Positions 52,752-61,375 of a DNA stretch of 64,000 bases are shown piece after piece; the first letter of the stretch is position 1; the number at the start of each line of letters is the position of its first letter. The notes under the pieces were generated by a model. It ran no database searches, was not told the DNA's origin, and worked only from the letters and a program-made list of their open reading frames with translations. Both the position numbers and the translations under genes were made by a program. The stretch spans positions 5,995,404 to 6,059,403 of the forward strand of contig NZ_CP042914.1 of the NCBI RefSeq assembly GCF_008065135.1, read 5' to 3'. This stretch comes from Roseimaritima ulvae (lineage in GTDB: Bacteria > Planctomycetota > Planctomycetia > Pirellulales > Pirellulaceae).

Positions 52752-53173
52752 GAGATATCCTTCGCTGAAATCGGGTTTCGGTGAGCGCAAAATAAACAAC
52801 GACCTTCCGCAGAAATCCGCAGCAGGTCGTCGCAGAGTCAATTTCGAATGTTCGGTGTGGGCCGGACGTCGTCGGCAGCAAATTAAATTTTCGCGTCTGG
52901 ACGCGGTCATGTAAAGGCGAGCGGTCGAGTAAGTTTGGCCGCTCGTACTGAATTTTCCAGCCACCGCGACGCCCCCTCCCGCGGACCAGCCTGAAACACG
53001 CAGCGAGAAACGTCAAGAACAACCTCCTATTTACCCAAAACCTCCCACTTAACGCTTGACGCAAACTCTGCCTGCCTTACCTTGTTAGATGTATTCGGAC
53101 CTTTCCGATCATCCGGAATATACCGACCGTGTATCCTCTTCACCTCGGAAGCTTCCTTCACTAGGTAGAACGA

Positions 53174-54142
53174 ATGAAAACCAAGCTCCTCAGCTTCGTG
53201 GCGGCCCTCGGCGTGCTATCCGCCCCGGCCCTTGTCCACGCCTCGGGCACGCTGACCAAGGCGGTCGGAATTAATACGCTGATCAGCGCGAAACTGGGCC
53301 AGCTGGGGTCGAAGTCGGATTCGTACGCCAAACCCAGCGCGAAAAGCTCGACGAGCTCCTACGCGCCGGCGCCCAAGGTTTTGCCGACACAAGTCGCTCC
53401 GCCGAAAACCGAAACCATCTACCAGCCCGTCACGCAGCCGGTGATCCAACCCATCCATCGGGTTATCCAGCCGGTCGTCTCGACGGTCGTCCAACCGGTC
53501 ATCCGCACCTCCTACGCAGCGCCGATCTACAAACAACCGACCTACTTGGCTCCCAAGTACGTCGGCGCCAGCTACGCTCCCTCCTACGGCGGCAAGCAGT
53601 CCTATGGCGGCCAGAGCGGAAAACATTCCCAAGGCGGTAAGTACTCGTACAGCGGCAGCTATGGGCAATTGGCTAAGGCCAGCGGTATCGGTGGTCACTA
53701 CGGCGGCGGCTTCGGCCACTACGGCGGCAAGTCCAGCGGATACGGTGGCAGCTATGGCAAATCCAGCGGCTACAGTGGCTATAGCAACTTCGGTGGCTAC
53801 GGCAAGTTCGGTGGCTACAGCAAATTCAACAGCTACGGCAACTTTGGCGGCTACGGCAAGTCCAGCGGATACAACCACTTTGGTGGCTATGGCAAATCTG
53901 GCGGCTACGGCAAATCCGGTGGCTTCAGCCACTTTGGCGGCAAGGGCGGCTTTGGCGGCTACTTTGGACGTTCGGCCAATCCGGTCGCAGCGATCATGGG
54001 CGGACGGCTGGGCAGCGAATCGTTCAACTACTCGCTTAGCTACACCCGCAATGGCGTGCAGTACGAGCTGGACCTGAGCGGTCGGGTGTCGGCTTCGTTC
54101 CATTGCCCCTCGGCCAGCCCCAGCAGCGTCTCGCACTACTAG
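53174..54142 (+). CDS. Secreted Gly/Tyr/Ser-rich low-complexity protein
   Basis: A 322-residue protein with a signal peptide (KLLSFVAALGVLSAPALVHA). A valine/proline/glutamine segment (QPVTQPVIQPIHRVIQPVV) is followed from about residue 145 by GGYGK-type repeats (GGYGKFGGYSKF, GGYGKSSGYNHF, GGYGKSGGYGKS). The last 40 residues are more complex (NYSLSYTRNGVQYELDLSGRVSASF). Such composition is typical of structural or adhesive surface proteins. No named family is recognised. The gap 52752-53173 before it holds a TTGACG box at 53056-53061 but no convincing -10. Confidence 0.75.
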   Translation: MKTKLLSFVAALGVLSAPALVHASGTLTKAVGINTLISAKLGQLGSKSDSYAKPSAKSSTSSYAPAPKVLPTQVAPPKTETIYQPVTQPVIQPIHRVIQPVVSTVVQPVIRTSYAAPIYKQPTYLAPKYVGASYAPSYGGKQSYGGQSGKHSQGGKYSYSGSYGQLAKASGIGGHYGGGFGHYGGKSSGYGGSYGKSSGYSGYSNFGGYGKFGGYSKFNSYGNFGGYGKSSGYNHFGGYGKSGGYGKSGGFSHFGGKGGFGGYFGRSANPVAAIMGGRLGSESFNYSLSYTRNGVQYELDLSGRVSASFHCPSASPSSVSHY

Positions 54143-54175
54143 GGCTGTGTCAGCATTGGATCTAAGGGTCTGGCC

Positions 54176-54264
54176 GTAGCCGAAGTCGCCAGACTTTGGA
54201 CCTTTTCGTCGCGACGATCCAATCTCTGGCGAGATCGGCTACCCTGATTTGAAACTTGGACAAA
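54176..54264. repeat. 89-bp repeat with two opposed CGCCAG-loop hairpins (e)
   Basis: Same length and layout as 35454-35542. Arm 1 (54176-54200) is GTAGCCGAAGT-CGCCAG-ACTTTGGA; arm 2 (54218-54242) is the complement of GTAGCCGATCT-CGCCAG-AGATTGGA. It fills the gap between two convergent genes, 33 bp after one stop and 12 bp from the other, as a bidirectional 3'-end element would. Confidence 0.85.
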
Positions 54265-54276
54265 GCACGACGACCT

Positions 54277-55965
54277 TCAGTCGTCATTTTCGCGAGTCAG
54301 GTGACCGCTGCGGCCGATGGCTAAGACCAACCGCAGCATCACCATCAAGCTCAGGGCGGCGCCGGCGGCGCCGACCACGCTGATTTGGTGGATCCCCAAG
54401 AAAGGTTTGTTGGGGAACAGCAGCGGCGGAACTTGCAGGGCCAGCAGCAACGATGAGCCCAGGAACAGCGAACTGGCCAGCATTCCCAGCACCAGTCGAT
54501 TGACCGACGGGCTCAGCCGGCGGTGTTCGAGGTTCAGACTGATATTGCCCCGCCGCATCTGCTCCAACAAGCCGAGTACTTGGTCGGGGGCAAACTCCAG
54601 GAAGTTCTCGGCTTCCAAATAGATCCGTCGCGCTTGTCGGAATCGTCGCCGGGGGCTCAACCGTCGCGCCATCGCTTGGCGAACAAAGCCGCGCATGATG
54701 GACATCGAATCGAACTGGGCGTTTAAGGTGCTGAGCGTACCTTCCAGGGAGACCAGCATTTTCAGCAGCAGCGCGGACTGGCTGGGCAGTTTGATATTGT
54801 GCCGATGCAGGATTTCGGTCAGGTCGTTCAGGGCGCTGGTGAGTTTGAATTTGCCCAATCCCTGGCGGCCGTAGGTGGCCAGGTAGTCCCCGATATCGAC
54901 CGACAGGGCGGCGTCTTCCAGATCCGGTGGCGGGTTGCCCACGCGTTTGACCAGCCGCAGCACCATGGCTTGGTCGCCGGCGGAGATGGCAAACAGCATT
55001 TCTTCGATGGTTTCGCGAAGCCGATCGTCGATGCGGCCGACCATACCGAAGTCCAGGATGCCTAACTGGCCGGCGGGCAGAGCCAACAAGTTGCCGGGAT
55101 GCGGATCGGCGTGGAACACGCCATGATCGAACAGCATCCGCATGTAGCAGCGGGTAACCTGCTGGGCCAGGGCGTTGCGGAGGTCGCGATCGGTTTCGTC
55201 CCACTTGGCCACGCTGGGGCCATCCAGCCGCGTCATCACCAGGACGCGACGGGTGCACAATTCGCTGACCGGTTCGGGCAGCACCACGTCAGCATCGCCG
55301 GCAAAGAATTCGTCGAACAGCAACATGTTCTGTTGCTCGCGTTCGAAATCCAGCTCCCGCCGCAGCATGGGCATGATCTGCCGGGCCATTTCGGCCGGGC
55401 CCCAGGGAGCGAAGGCTTCGACGTGTTCGGCCAGCTGGGACAAGCCGGTCAGCACATCCAGGTCTTGCAGGATGATGTCTTCAATGCCGTCGCGTTGGAT
55501 TTTGATGACCACATGGCGTCCGTCGGTCAGTTCTGCCGCGTGCACCTGACCGATCGAAGCGGTAGCCAGGGGAGTGTCCTGCAGTTCAGCGATTTCCTGC
55601 GAGAACCGTTCCCCCAATTCTTCTTCCAGAATTCGTCGCACGACATCGGGCGCGTCGGGGGTGACGTTGGCGCGGAGCAGTTTCAGTTCGTCAGCCATCG
55701 CCGTGCCCACCAAGTCGGGGCGGGCGGCCAGCAACTGCCCGAGTTTGATGAACGTGGGGCCGAGTTCAGTGAGCGCCATCCGCACACGTTTTTCCCGCGA
55801 GTGCTGGGTCAGCGGCACACCGTGACGATCCTTCAGCAGATCACGAAAGGGCAAACTGGGAAAATGGCTTAACCAGTCGGCCAGTCCATAGCGGCGCAGC
55901 ACCTGCAGGATCTGTCGCCAACGCTTCAGATTGCGGTACAGCTGCGGGATCGCGGTGATTTTCAT
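54277..55965 (-). CDS. ABC1/UbiB-family atypical kinase
   Basis: A 562-residue protein from the ATG at 55965 (frame open to 56007). The UbiB/ADCK signature KLGQLLAARPDL near residue 75 and the alanine loop ATASIGQVHAA replace the usual kinase P-loop. VVIKIQRDG holds the ATP-binding lysine, FHADPHPGNL the catalytic region and ILDFGMVGRI the metal-binding DFG. Two C-terminal membrane helices follow (LGMLASSLFLGSSLLLALQV). These proteins act as ATPases that help ubiquinone or other isoprenoid lipid synthesis; no quinone gene is adjacent. Confidence 0.92.
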   Translation of the reverse strand: MKITAIPQLYRNLKRWRQILQVLRRYGLADWLSHFPSLPFRDLLKDRHGVPLTQHSREKRVRMALTELGPTFIKLGQLLAARPDLVGTAMADELKLLRANVTPDAPDVVRRILEEELGERFSQEIAELQDTPLATASIGQVHAAELTDGRHVVIKIQRDGIEDIILQDLDVLTGLSQLAEHVEAFAPWGPAEMARQIMPMLRRELDFEREQQNMLLFDEFFAGDADVVLPEPVSELCTRRVLVMTRLDGPSVAKWDETDRDLRNALAQQVTRCYMRMLFDHGVFHADPHPGNLLALPAGQLGILDFGMVGRIDDRLRETIEEMLFAISAGDQAMVLRLVKRVGNPPPDLEDAALSVDIGDYLATYGRQGLGKFKLTSALNDLTEILHRHNIKLPSQSALLLKMLVSLEGTLSTLNAQFDSMSIMRGFVRQAMARRLSPRRRFRQARRIYLEAENFLEFAPDQVLGLLEQMRRGNISLNLEHRRLSPSVNRLVLGMLASSLFLGSSLLLALQVPPLLFPNKPFLGIHQISVVGAAGAALSLMVMLRLVLAIGRSGHLTRENDD

Positions 55966-56132
55966 TCGGTGTCGGCAGGGCAGTGGCGAGGAACGGTCTT
56001 TCCCCACAGCAGAAACATCCGCCCAAGTATGGCTTCCTCGGTCGCGGGGCTGGCCGACGAAAGGAAGCCGATCAACCTGTTCGGCAGCGGCCGGGGCGTT
56101 AAGATCGGTAGGATTCGGACATTCCTCCTGTC

Positions 56133-57689
56133 ATGGTACGCGATTCAACGATGCCGTCCCTGTTATTGACTGTAGTTCTGATCGGGCTGTCAGTGCTGAT
56201 CGCCACGCCTTTGGGAGTCGCCGTGGCGGTGTCACTGGCGATCGGCAGCGGCTGGACCGCCGGCCGCTGGATCCGCACAGCCGGGATAGGGCTGTTGCTG
56301 GTGCTGATCTGCCTGCCAATGTACGTGCACGCGGCCGCCTGGGAAGCCACGGCCGGAAAATACGGCTGGCTGCCCTTGATGCAGACCAGCGCTAACCGAT
56401 TTTGGTTCAGCGGGTTGCTGGCGGCCGCCTGGATTCACGGCGTCAGCGGAGCGGCGTGGGTGGCGCTGGCGACACTATGGGGGCTAACCCGGGTGCCGGC
56501 GGCGCTGCTGCAGCAAGCGGCCTTGGAAACCGGTCCCTGGAGCCGCCTGGGGCGGATTGCGGTGCCGTATGCCGCCCCGGCAACGTTGGCCGGAGCCCTC
56601 TGGGTGGCGCTGTTGGCGGCCACGGAAATGACGGTTGCCGACCTGTACGGCGTCCGCACCCTGGCCGACGAAGTGTACTTAAAATACGCCTTCGAACCGC
56701 AGACCTTGCCAATCGTGCTGGCTTGCCTGCTGCCCTTGTTAGTGGCGACGCCCTTGGTGTGGCTGATGCAGCGGATGTTGGGTCCGGCCCGCCGTTCGGC
56801 CGCGTCCCCCCACGCGTCCGGCAGCGACGTCTGGGCGGCGTTGGACCTGGACGCCTCGTCGGCTTCGCCGCTACGGTGGCTGGCCTCGCTGCCGGCAACG
56901 GGACTGCTGTTGCTGATGATCACCGTGCCACTGGTCAGCCTGTTCGTCAAAGCCGGGTTGTTGGTGGAAGCGGCGGGGCAGTACGGCAGCGGCCCGCGAT
57001 ACCGTTGGTCTTGGCAGCGGGTTGCCGACACGCTGAGCGATTCGCTGGCCACCTTTGCGCCGGAATTCGTCTGGACCGCCGTATTGGCCGTAACGGTAGC
57101 CGCCGTCGCGATGCTGCTGGGCACCTTGTCGGCGGCGTGGGCGCAGGGTTCGGAACGCCGAGCCCGGTGGGGGTTTTTTACCGCCATGGCGTTGGTTCTG
57201 TTGCCCGGCCCGGTGGTGGGCATGGGCGTCCTGTATCTGTTCCACGACCGGGGACCTCTGCTGGCCGCGTTATACGAACGGTCGATCGTGCCTACCGTGG
57301 TCGCTTTGCTTCCGCGAGCCGTGCCGGCGGCGTATTTGGTGATGCGAGCCGGCTACCGCATGCTGCCGCCCGAACCCGGCGAAGCCGCTCGCTGCGACGG
57401 AGCTCGCCCCTGGCAATGTCTGCTGCGGATCGACCTGCCACGACTGAAAACCTCGTTGCTTGTGGCGGGGTTTGCGGCCGGGATCGTGGCCACGGCCGAC
57501 GTGCCGGCGACGCTGGTCGTATTGCCCCCCGGGATGACTACCGTCGGCACCCGCCTGTTTGGCCTGCTGCACAGCGGCGTGCGGTACCAAGCGGCCGGCT
57601 TAACGATTAGTTTCTGTCTGCTGGTCGGTTTGTTAGTCATCCTCACCCACGCTTGGTGCGGTCGTCGGCGAGCGGTTGGTGTAAGATAG
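56133..57689 (+). CDS. ABC transporter permease, Fe3+/thiamine-type (two fused BPD domains)
   Basis: A 518-residue protein with about twelve membrane helices in two halves, as in FbpB, ThiP and similar fused permeases. EAA-like loops are seen as LQQAALETGPWSRLGRIAVPYA in the first half and AARCDGARPWQCLLRIDLPRLK in the second. ATM TADLYGVRT-type sequence near residue 170 (ATEMTVADLYGVRTLADE) is typical of ferric-iron permeases. The first residues allow a second ATG at 56151. Neither the ATPase nor the binding protein is adjacent, so the complete transporter must be encoded partly elsewhere. Confidence 0.82.
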   Translation: MVRDSTMPSLLLTVVLIGLSVLIATPLGVAVAVSLAIGSGWTAGRWIRTAGIGLLLVLICLPMYVHAAAWEATAGKYGWLPLMQTSANRFWFSGLLAAAWIHGVSGAAWVALATLWGLTRVPAALLQQAALETGPWSRLGRIAVPYAAPATLAGALWVALLAATEMTVADLYGVRTLADEVYLKYAFEPQTLPIVLACLLPLLVATPLVWLMQRMLGPARRSAASPHASGSDVWAALDLDASSASPLRWLASLPATGLLLLMITVPLVSLFVKAGLLVEAAGQYGSGPRYRWSWQRVADTLSDSLATFAPEFVWTAVLAVTVAAVAMLLGTLSAAWAQGSERRARWGFFTAMALVLLPGPVVGMGVLYLFHDRGPLLAALYERSIVPTVVALLPRAVPAAYLVMRAGYRMLPPEPGEAARCDGARPWQCLLRIDLPRLKTSLLVAGFAAGIVATADVPATLVVLPPGMTTVGTRLFGLLHSGVRYQAAGLTISFCLLVGLLVILTHAWCGRRRAVGVR

Positions 57690-57706
57690 TAGGAAAGGAA
57701 TTCTCG

Positions 57707-58795
57707 ATGAACACAACGGCTTATCCCCTCTGGGCATTGTGCGTGATCGCGGCGGCACAATGCTGCCTGAACTCTGCGGCATGGGGCGTAGAACAGGTCC
57801 GCTTCACCGACTCACGCGACCGTTCTCAAGAGGTCCGCGGTGAGGTGATGGTGGAAGCGCGCGACGGCGGACTGTTGCTGCTGGGCGACGACGGACGGAT
57901 CTGGACCGTCCAACCCGACCAAATCAAAGACCGCACCAGCGACGATCAACCGCTGCGCCCGGTCGACGAGGACACCACCGAGCAACGGCTGTTGGCGGAA
58001 ATGCCGGCGGGATTTGAGGTTTACCGCACCAACCATTACCTGATCTGCCACAACACCAACGAGCGGTATGTGGCCTGGGTGGGGTCGCTGTTCGAAAAAC
58101 TGCATCGCGGCTTTTACGCTTACTGGAAAAACCAGGGTTGGGAACTGCAGTCGCCGCGTTTTCCGCTGGTCGGCTTGGTGTTCGCCGACCGTGAAAGTTT
58201 CCTCAAATACGCGCGGCCGGAACTGGGCGAATCGGCCGACAGCATCATCGGCTACTACAACTTGGAAACCAACCGCATCACCACCTTTAACATGCCCAAC
58301 CCGGAACGCAACGTGGCCACGGTGATCCACGAAGCGATGCACCAGTTGGCGTATAATTCGGGACTACAGCGCCGTTTTGCCGACAACCCGATGTGGGTCA
58401 GCGAGGGATTGGCGGTATTTTTCGAAGCCCCCGACTTTTCCACCCCCGGCGGCTGGCGATCGATCGGCCGCATCAATACGGTGAATCTGCAGCGTTTCAA
58501 AAAATTCCTGGCCTCCCGTCCCGGCGATTCGCTGCTGACCCTACTCGGCGACGACCAACGCTTTCGCGACCCCCACTCGGCCACGGCCGCTTACAGCGAA
58601 GCTTGGGCGTTGAATTATTTCTTGCTAAAAACTCGCCGCAAACAATACGTCGCCTACCTCAAACAGCTCAGTGAAGGCGAACCGCTGCAGTCGCGGGGGC
58701 CGCGCGAACGGGTGCAGATGTTCGAGCAAGCAATGGGTGTGGACCTGGCCAAGCTCGAAGCCCAGTTCCTTCCCTTCATCGTCCGGCTCCGATAA
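57707..58795 (+). CDS. Secreted DUF1570 protein with HExxH zinc site
   Basis: A 362-residue protein from the ATG at 57707, with aggaaagg upstream and a signal peptide (LWALCVIAAAQCCLNSAAWG). The DUF1570 region includes ERNVATVIHEAMHQLAYNSG with His208, Glu209 and His212, and WVSEGLAVFFE about 30 residues later, which supplies the third metal ligand in gluzincin-type proteases. A short SLA1-like N-terminal part (VRFTDSRDRSQEVRGEV) precedes it. A metallopeptidase role is likely but the substrate is unknown. It lies 17 bp after the permease gene, possibly on the same transcript. Confidence 0.82.
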   Translation: MNTTAYPLWALCVIAAAQCCLNSAAWGVEQVRFTDSRDRSQEVRGEVMVEARDGGLLLLGDDGRIWTVQPDQIKDRTSDDQPLRPVDEDTTEQRLLAEMPAGFEVYRTNHYLICHNTNERYVAWVGSLFEKLHRGFYAYWKNQGWELQSPRFPLVGLVFADRESFLKYARPELGESADSIIGYYNLETNRITTFNMPNPERNVATVIHEAMHQLAYNSGLQRRFADNPMWVSEGLAVFFEAPDFSTPGGWRSIGRINTVNLQRFKKFLASRPGDSLLTLLGDDQRFRDPHSATAAYSEAWALNYFLLKTRRKQYVAYLKQLSEGEPLQSRGPRERVQMFEQAMGVDLAKLEAQFLPFIVRLR

Positions 58796-58871
58796 CCGGC
58801 GTTGACGCAAGGGGCCCTTATTCGCGACAAGACGGTTCTACTTTGCCTATCAATTGGAAAGGAAGGAACCG

Positions 58872-59315
58872 GTGAACTTTGCGTCTTTACATTCTTTACG
58901 TGTGTGGGGTTTAGCATTGCTGATCGGTTGCGGCTGCACTCTGACAGCCCATGCCGGCGGCCCCCTGATTAGCGATTCCAGCGAGTCGTCCAACTGGCTC
59001 GCTCCGCTGAACCCGAGCCAGTGGAAGTTGCCGCAATTGCGGTGGCCGACCAGCGATCGCCCGGCGAGCGCCCGTAAAGCCGCCGACAAAGACCCCGGCA
59101 TGATGGCCAATATGTCTCAGTCGTTGGGCAAAACCTGGCAAAAGACCAAGGAAACCCTGAATCCCAAGAACTTGATGCCCGCTGCGGGCAACGCCAAACC
59201 GAAGACGCGAAAAGCGGAAAAGGAAAGTGTCTGGAGCGGCTGGTTCGCCGCCAAAGAAGAACCGCAAAAGATCGAAACCATCAATGATTTTCTTCGCCAA
59301 CCTTCTCCCTACTAA
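58872..59315 (+). CDS. Secreted hypothetical protein
   Basis: A 147-residue protein. I place the start at the GTG at 58872 behind ggaaggaac, although a TTG at 58854 is in frame. The signal peptide (LALLIGCGCTLTAHAGG) may carry a lipobox-like Cys. The mature part is basic and low in complexity (KTRKAEKESVWSGWFAAKEEPQK). No family recognised. It is on the same strand as, and 21 bp upstream of, the following small gene. Confidence 0.6.
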   Translation: MNFASLHSLRVWGLALLIGCGCTLTAHAGGPLISDSSESSNWLAPLNPSQWKLPQLRWPTSDRPASARKAADKDPGMMANMSQSLGKTWQKTKETLNPKNLMPAAGNAKPKTRKAEKESVWSGWFAAKEEPQKIETINDFLRQPSPY

Positions 59316-59357
59316 TCACAGGGCACGCAGCCCTGCGTGCCTGGACGGAACCCCTCT

Positions 59358-59693
59358 ATGCTCTCGTATGATCAAGCCGTTGGCTTGCGGAACGGAATTG
59401 CACGCCTGGTCGAACGCCTGCACCAAGGAGACATTGACGATTACACCGATGAAAAACTAGCCATCTGGTACGAGATCTATCGACCCATTCGCGAAACGGT
59501 GCACCTCCACCCGCCCGCCAGCGGAAGCCCCCTGTTGGTCGGCCCCGCCTCCCTAGCCGATCCTCGCAGCCAAGCGGAATTCGAAGACCATCTGTTGCGG
59601 ATCATCCGCCAGGACGCCGACCGCGGTGAATATGTGCTGCAGCGGTTGCTGAGAACGTATTTGCAGCAGTTCGAGTTCCCCGCGGCCGCCTAG
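59358..59693 (+). CDS. Small hypothetical protein
   Basis: A 111-residue soluble protein from the ATG at 59358 (a GTG at 59337 is in frame). It is acidic and mainly helical (LRNGIARLVERLHQGDIDDYTDEKLAIWYEIYR is one stretch, written here only as its position, residues 10-40). No membrane segment or known motif. Three CGCCAG hairpins follow its stop directly. Confidence 0.55.
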   Translation: MLSYDQAVGLRNGIARLVERLHQGDIDDYTDEKLAIWYEIYRPIRETVHLHPPASGSPLLVGPASLADPRSQAEFEDHLLRIIRQDADRGEYVLQRLLRTYLQQFEFPAAA

Positions 59694-59695
59694 CC

Positions 59696-59810
59696 GCCGC
59701 AACCGTCGCCAGACGTTGGACCGCGCAACCGTAGCTACCGTCGCCAGACGGTGGGCCATAGCGGATTTCTCAGAATTTGGTCCCCCCACGCTCTGGCGAG
59801 CGTAGCTACG
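59696..59810. repeat. Cluster of three CGCCAG-loop hairpin units (f1-f3)
   Basis: f1 (59696-59720) has CCGT-CGCCAG-ACGT with one mismatch; f2 (59731-59755) is GTAGCTACCGT-CGCCAG-ACGGTGGG; f3 (59785-59810, minus) is GTAGCTACGCT-CGCCAG-AGCGTGGG. The cluster begins 3 bp after a stop codon and ends about 105 bp before the peroxiredoxin ATG. f2 shows a third stem sequence with full pairing. Confidence 0.8.
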
Positions 59811-59915
59811 AAAACGCTGCCGCCTGGCCTACCCCCGTTGTCGATCTTCAGTCGGCGTTAGATAGTAGAGGGAGATTTCATTGACACCTCCCTCGACCCT
59901 ACAAGAGTGCTAACG

Positions 59916-60509
59916 ATGGCGAATTTGGTCACCCAGGAAGCTCCCGATTTTAAAGCCCAAGCGGTGATGCCCGATGGGCAGTTCCAGGAAGTCTCGCTGA
60001 GCGACTACCGCGGCAAATACGTGCTGCTGTTTTTCTACCCGCTCGACTTCACGTTTGTTTGCCCGACGGAAATCATTGCCTTCAGCGATCGCAACGCGGA
60101 CTTCGAAAAACTGGACGTGCAGATCCTGGGCGTTTCGATCGACAGCCACTTCAGCCACTTCGCTTGGCGCAATATCGCTCGCAACGACGGCGGCATCGGG
60201 CCCATCGAATACCCGCTGGTGGCCGACATCAACAAGCAGATCGCCCGCGACTTCAATGTGCTGTTGGACGACGGCGTCGCCCTCCGTGGTCTGTTCCTGA
60301 TCGACAAAGAAGGCGTAATCCGGCACCAAGTGGTCAACGACCTGCCGCTCGGCCGCAGCGTCGACGAAGCCCTGCGGATGGTCCAAGCCCTGCAGTACTT
60401 CGAAAAGAACGGCGAAGTCTGCCCGGCCAACTGGCAAGAAGGCTCCCGCACGATCAAACCCACCGTGTCGGACAGCAAAGAGTTCTTCGGCGCCGAATAC
60501 GCCGGCTAA
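59916..60509 (+). CDS. 2-Cys peroxiredoxin (AhpC/Prx1 type)
   Basis: A 197-residue protein from the ATG at 59916 ([17 protein letters not shown]). The peroxidatic Cys49 lies in [13 protein letters not shown] and the resolving Cys169 in GEVCPANW, the typical 2-Cys pair. The enzyme reduces hydrogen peroxide and organic peroxides in the cytoplasm with thioredoxin or AhpF-like partners, none of which is nearby. The C-terminal extension of a robust typical 2-Cys Prx is present (SKEFFGAEY). Probably monocistronic. Confidence 0.95.
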   Translation: MANLVTQEAPDFKAQAVMPDGQFQEVSLSDYRGKYVLLFFYPLDFTFVCPTEIIAFSDRNADFEKLDVQILGVSIDSHFSHFAWRNIARNDGGIGPIEYPLVADINKQIARDFNVLLDDGVALRGLFLIDKEGVIRHQVVNDLPLGRSVDEALRMVQALQYFEKNGEVCPANWQEGSRTIKPTVSDSKEFFGAEYAG

Positions 60510-60547
60510 CTCTCGGTTCCCCGAGGCGCGTAGCCCGACTCTCCGTA

Positions 60548-60569
60548 GCCCGACTCTCCCGAGTCGGGC
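60548..60569 (+). terminator. Strong hairpin after the peroxiredoxin gene
   Basis: gcccgactc-tccc-gagtcgggc is a perfect 9-bp stem 38 bp after the stop. It is preceded by gta, so, like the CGCCAG family, it begins with GTAGC. There is no T tract; a shorter copy (gtagcccgactctcc) lies just upstream. Confidence 0.55.
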
Positions 60570-60658
60570 ATGCTCCGCAGCTTTTCGTATCTCGGTACGC
60601 TTTGTCCTGGTGCTCGCGCCCCTGGCTTTACGCGACCGCCGCTACGCGTCTGATACTC

Positions 60659-61358
60659 GACTCGGAGAGGGGCGCATCCTACGAGCCGCGGCGTGAATCA
60701 CGGCGTTTGGAGTGGCTGACCGCAGAATTGGACGAGGTGTCGACGATCTGGCAAGCTAGCTGCCAGAACAGCGGTCTGCGAGAGGAGCGTTGGGCGAAGT
60801 ACGCCGAAGGCGTTATAGCGAATAGCCGGCGGTCGAGCGCAGCGACCACCGCCGGAAAAGGCGCGACGAAAATCTCGCTCCCCTCTCCCCCAAGCAAGCT
60901 TGTGGTGGTGCAGTGGATATCGAATAGACAGGCAGCTCTCCCCAGCTCGTCGCGTTGGTTTCCGGAGCTTGCTTGGGGGAGAGGGGCTGGGGGTGAGGGG
61001 GAATTCCACGAGGCGATTTCTGGCGTGGGCGTGCTGGTTTGGCGCCCGTATGTCAGCTCCCACACGGCTCATCTGGACTGCTCGGTCGCCCCCTCACCCC
61101 CAGCCCCTCTCCCCCAAAACAAGCCTTTATAGCGGTGTCGATTGACCTAGAAAACGAACGGTAGCGATGGAATCAAACCTGTTATTTGCAAGCTTGTTTT
61201 GAGGGAGAGGGGAGCCAAATTTTCGCTCGTTTGTTTCCGGTGGTGGCGGTGCGCTGACCACCGGCTATTATCTGAAATTCCCTTCGGGAGGAGGGCGGAA
61301 ACCGCCACCACGTCACCGTCGACTGCCGCGGCTCGTAGGATGCGCCCCTCGGAGAGTC
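60659..61358. repeat. 700-bp nested palindrome made of four inverted repeat pairs
   Basis: Four arms on the left match four on the right in exactly mirrored order: 60659-60692 with 61325-61358, 60821-60858 with 61234-61269, 60868-60902 with 61189-61224, and 60967-61001 with 61089-61124. The innermost left arm (60975-61001) is a canonical G-quadruplex motif (G5-AGA-G4-CT-G5-TGA-G5). I see no gene in 60510-61375. Confidence 0.8.
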
Positions 61359-61375
61359 AAGCAACGAGAGGCACG

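Noticed and set aside
52752-52964. Long GreA N-terminal extension
   Set aside because: GreA is full length from the ATG at 52751, which has a good ribosome site.
53056-53090. Promoter before the Gly/Tyr-rich gene
   Set aside because: TTGACG is good, but no -10 lies at 16-19 bp, so it is not listed as a feature.
54284-55258. Long open frame inside the ABC1 kinase gene
   Set aside because: Shadow frame; Arg/Pro-rich translation without motifs, caused by high GC content.
56402-57610. 402-codon open frame inside the ABC permease gene
   Set aside because: Shadow of the permease in another frame; the translation has no domain or signal.
60059-61132. 357-codon frame overlapping peroxiredoxin and the repeats
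   Set aside because: Shadow in the gene followed by repeat DNA; the translation is Arg/Pro-rich with no motif.
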